Positions 62,372 to 64,000 of a stretch of 64,000 nt of DNA are shown one piece after another; the first letter of the stretch is position 1; the number at the start of each line of letters is the position of its first letter. The stretch covers positions 1 through 64,000 of the forward strand of contig NZ_JAKRND010000001.1 in assembly GCF_022347285.1 (NCBI RefSeq), read 5' to 3'. Origin of the DNA: Corynebacterium sp. ACRPH (lineage in GTDB: Bacteria; Actinomycetota; Actinomycetes; Mycobacteriales; Mycobacteriaceae). The position numbers were made by a program, and so were the translations under genes. Under the pieces are notes generated by a model. The model saw only the letters and a program-made list of their open reading frames with translations. It searched no databases and was not told the origin of the DNA.

Positions 62372-63140
62372 TCTCCGTCATGGCGCGCCGTGGCATGCGC
62401 TGTGACACGCTCATCAGTACCTTGTTGAGCGTGCCCGCGACCACGGACGGCGGCGGAGACTTTCGCAGTAGGGCTTCGATGCCGGCAGCTACAACGTCGC
62501 GGCTGCTCATGCGTTTCAGGCCGCCGTCGGCGCGGTCGCTGCCGGCTACGTGGAAGAATTCGGTCTCCGTCGGCCCAGGGCACAACGCCATAATCCGCAC
62601 GCCGGAGCCCTTCCGCTCGGCGTACAGACCCTCCGTAAACGACAGAACAAACGACTTCGTCGCGCCGTAAACGACCATGCCGGGGGAGGGCTGGAACCCC
62701 GCGATAGACGCCACATTCAGAATGAATCCATTCCCGCGCTCCTCGAACCGCGGCAGGAACATGTGCGTCAGCTCCACCAGCGCGTGCACGTTAACCGCGA
62801 TTTCCGCGCGGAGGCGGTCGGTCGGGACGTCGGTAAAGGATTCGTAGTTGGCGAAGCCCGCGTTGTTGATTAGCGAGGTCACCGTAATCCCGCGCGTCGA
62901 AAGCTCCCACGAGATCTCGCCCGCCACGCCGTGCTCGGATAGGTCTTTGGCTATTACCTCGACCTTTACTTTATGACGCCTCTTAATCTCCGCCGCAATC
63001 TTGTTCAGCCGATCCTGGCGGCGCGCGACCAGTACAAGGTTTGCGCCCTTGGCTGCCAGTTGGGTGGCGAATTCCTTGCCGAGGCCCGAGCTGGCGCCGG
63101 TGATGAGGACGGTTTCTTGGGAGAGATCCAAAGTGCTCAT
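62346..63140 (-). CDS. short-chain dehydrogenase/reductase
   Basis: 264 residues from ATG 63140 (MSTLDLSQETVLITGASSG). TGASSGLGKE nucleotide motif, VARRQDRLNK after the second strand, NNAGFAN, catalytic Tyr and Lys in YGATKSFVLSFTEG. Resembles the DltE/KduD or ketoacyl reductase type; substrate unknown. Convergent with the amidase. Dispersed motif at 62974. Confidence 0.88.
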   Translation of the reverse strand: MSTLDLSQETVLITGASSGLGKEFATQLAAKGANLVLVARRQDRLNKIAAEIKRRHKVKVEVIAKDLSEHGVAGEISWELSTRGITVTSLINNAGFANYESFTDVPTDRLRAEIAVNVHALVELTHMFLPRFEERGNGFILNVASIAGFQPSPGMVVYGATKSFVLSFTEGLYAERKGSGVRIMALCPGPTETEFFHVAGSDRADGGLKRMSSRDVVAAGIEALLRKSPPPSVVAGTLNKVLMSVSQRMPRRAMTEIMARVMKR

Positions 63141-63241
63141 GGTGTCTTTTTTACACGAAATGTGGGGATTGGGTAATGAAAGAAGAATAGTTCGCACGTT
63201 CTAGTAAAGGTTGAGTCTTAGCACTTAATTTGCTGGAAGTA

Positions 63242-63271
63242 TTGACATACTTCGATTGTGTGTTCTAAACT
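63242..63271 (+). promoter_or_regulatory. consensus promoter for the DUF222 gene
   Basis: TTGACA (63242-63247), 18-base spacer, TAAACT (63266-63271), the best -35/-10 pair seen in the window. The ATG at 63297 follows SD AAGGGGA. Confidence 0.65.
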
Positions 63272-63296
63272 AGTGTTAGTTCACGAAGGGGATCGT

Positions 63297-64000
63297 ATGA
63301 ACAGCACTGCACTCACCACAAACTCCACCGAACCGCCACCCGATACCGCCGAGCCGTATTACCGACTTGCGCGTTCCGACGACCCGCTGACGGCAACGTC
63401 CCGTGCCCTCAATCTGACTCACCTCGCCATGGTCGAGCAGTCTACTCCGGCGCCGGACGACCTTGTTCCCGATCATGCTTCCAAGCTCGCCGTGCGTTTC
63501 GGTATCAGCAAGGTAGTGGCGGCCAACTATGCCGACGCTGGGCTGATGCTCCAAGTCTTCCCACAACTCCATCAGTTGTTCCGCAGCGGCGCTTTCACTA
63601 TTCGCCATATCCAGCAGGTCACGGAGGCGGTTCAGGCTGTAGCCCCGGACAAGCGCGCCGAGGTGGAGCAGGAGATCCTAAAGGCCCTCAAACCCACCGT
63701 GCCGAACCAGCAGGTTCCCACCCCGCGGGCGGCGTATAACAAGGTCAAGGCGATTGTGGGGGACCGGGACAAGCTGGCGGCTCCATTGGACGATACTCCG
63801 CCCATGGATACGAATTCGCCGGAGCTGGTGATCGACCGCAGTCAGTACGAGACCACTGCGTTTACCCTCACAGTTCCACGCCTGCGGGGCGTGGAACTGC
63901 ACAAGGCGGTGAAGGCGGCCACCCTGAAGCGCGGATGCTCCATGGGAGAGGCTTTCCTGGCGATGCTCGAGCAGAACATCACCACCGAGGTCACCTTGAA
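63297..64000 (+). CDS. DUF222 / HNH-endonuclease-family protein, 5' part only
   Basis: Open from ATG 63297 to the window end, 234 codons without stop. The N-terminal helical region (LNLTHLAMVEQSTP, LAVRFGISKVVAANYADAGLML, LHQLFRSGAFTIRHIQQVTEAV) matches the DUF222 part of the 13E12-type HNH repeat family, where an HNH nuclease domain would follow in the missing C-terminal part. These proteins are multi-copy in actinobacteria; function unclear. Strong own promoter and SD. Confidence 0.7.
   Translation, partial: MNSTALTTNSTEPPPDTAEPYYRLARSDDPLTATSRALNLTHLAMVEQSTPAPDDLVPDHASKLAVRFGISKVVAANYADAGLMLQVFPQLHQLFRSGAFTIRHIQQVTEAVQAVAPDKRAEVEQEILKALKPTVPNQQVPTPRAAYNKVKAIVGDRDKLAAPLDDTPPMDTNSPELVIDRSQYETTAFTLTVPRLRGVELHKAVKAATLKRGCSMGEAFLAMLEQNITTEVTL

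Overview
The window is from a Corynebacterium chromosome. Evidence: high overall G+C; the actinobacterial block TPR protein, HAD phosphatase, 58-residue ORF, tlyA, ppnK, recN, steA, steB, pyrG, nudix, xerD, parA-like, scpA, scpB, rluB, cmk-der, which matches the Rv1691 to Rv1713 order of Mycobacterium as I remember it; an OdhI/GarA homologue with the ETTSVF phosphorylation motif next to secA2, a MerR cell-division regulator (ftsR), a DUF151 protein and a second MerR gene; gnd; a type II NADH dehydrogenase; and a long gapX-type GAPDH. I cannot name the species; a lipophilic clade such as jeikeium/urealyticum is only a guess.

Layout. 0.0-0.45 kb: 3' end of an rRNA operon (23S tail, 5S, terminator). 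0.6-20.3 kb: a long co-directional housekeeping block for translation, NAD(P), DNA repair, CTP synthesis, division control and chromosome condensation. It is interrupted at 6.3-9.0 kb by an AT-richer accessory pair (a lipoprotein and a WXG/PPE-like Ala/Pro-rich protein). 20.3-25.3 kb: one-carbon ligase fhs, gapX and an AspT-family exporter. 25.3-27.3 kb: a 30-residue hydrophobic peptide gene diverging from an ABC-class ATPase. 27.3-32.9 kb: secreted GDPD, then (all minus strand, transcribed leftwards) an ABC transporter / two-component / GIY-YIG operon. 33.0-35.9 kb: GT87 mannosyltransferase and a K+/H+ antiporter. 36.0-43.4 kb: a defence-type island with a wrecked yefM-yoeB pair, an HTH gene with twin operators, and complete type I restriction-modification genes hsdM-hsdS-hsdR, ending at tRNA-Pro(GGG). 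43.5-58 kb: core genes (RraA-like, hydrolase, secA2-odhI-ftsR-DUF151-merR, two CNNM/CorC proteins, DEAD helicase, gnd, thioesterase, ndh). 58-64 kb: a CFAS-like methyltransferase, FAD dehydrogenase, amidase, SDR and the start of a DUF222/HNH protein cut by the window edge.

Most striking is a short dispersed DNA motif, GGCGTCA followed by an A-rich tail (about GGCGTCAnnAARAA). It is found about 19 times on both strands, in genes in every reading frame and in intergenic DNA, and is absent from the hsd genes. Other points of note: both halves of the yefM-yoeB toxin-antitoxin pair carry internal deletions that keep their two ends; related TGAC/GTCA palindromes lie upstream of both the two-component/ABC operon and the small peptide gene; and several convergent gene pairs share their stop codons. 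All coordinates and starts were read by eye; no database search was run.
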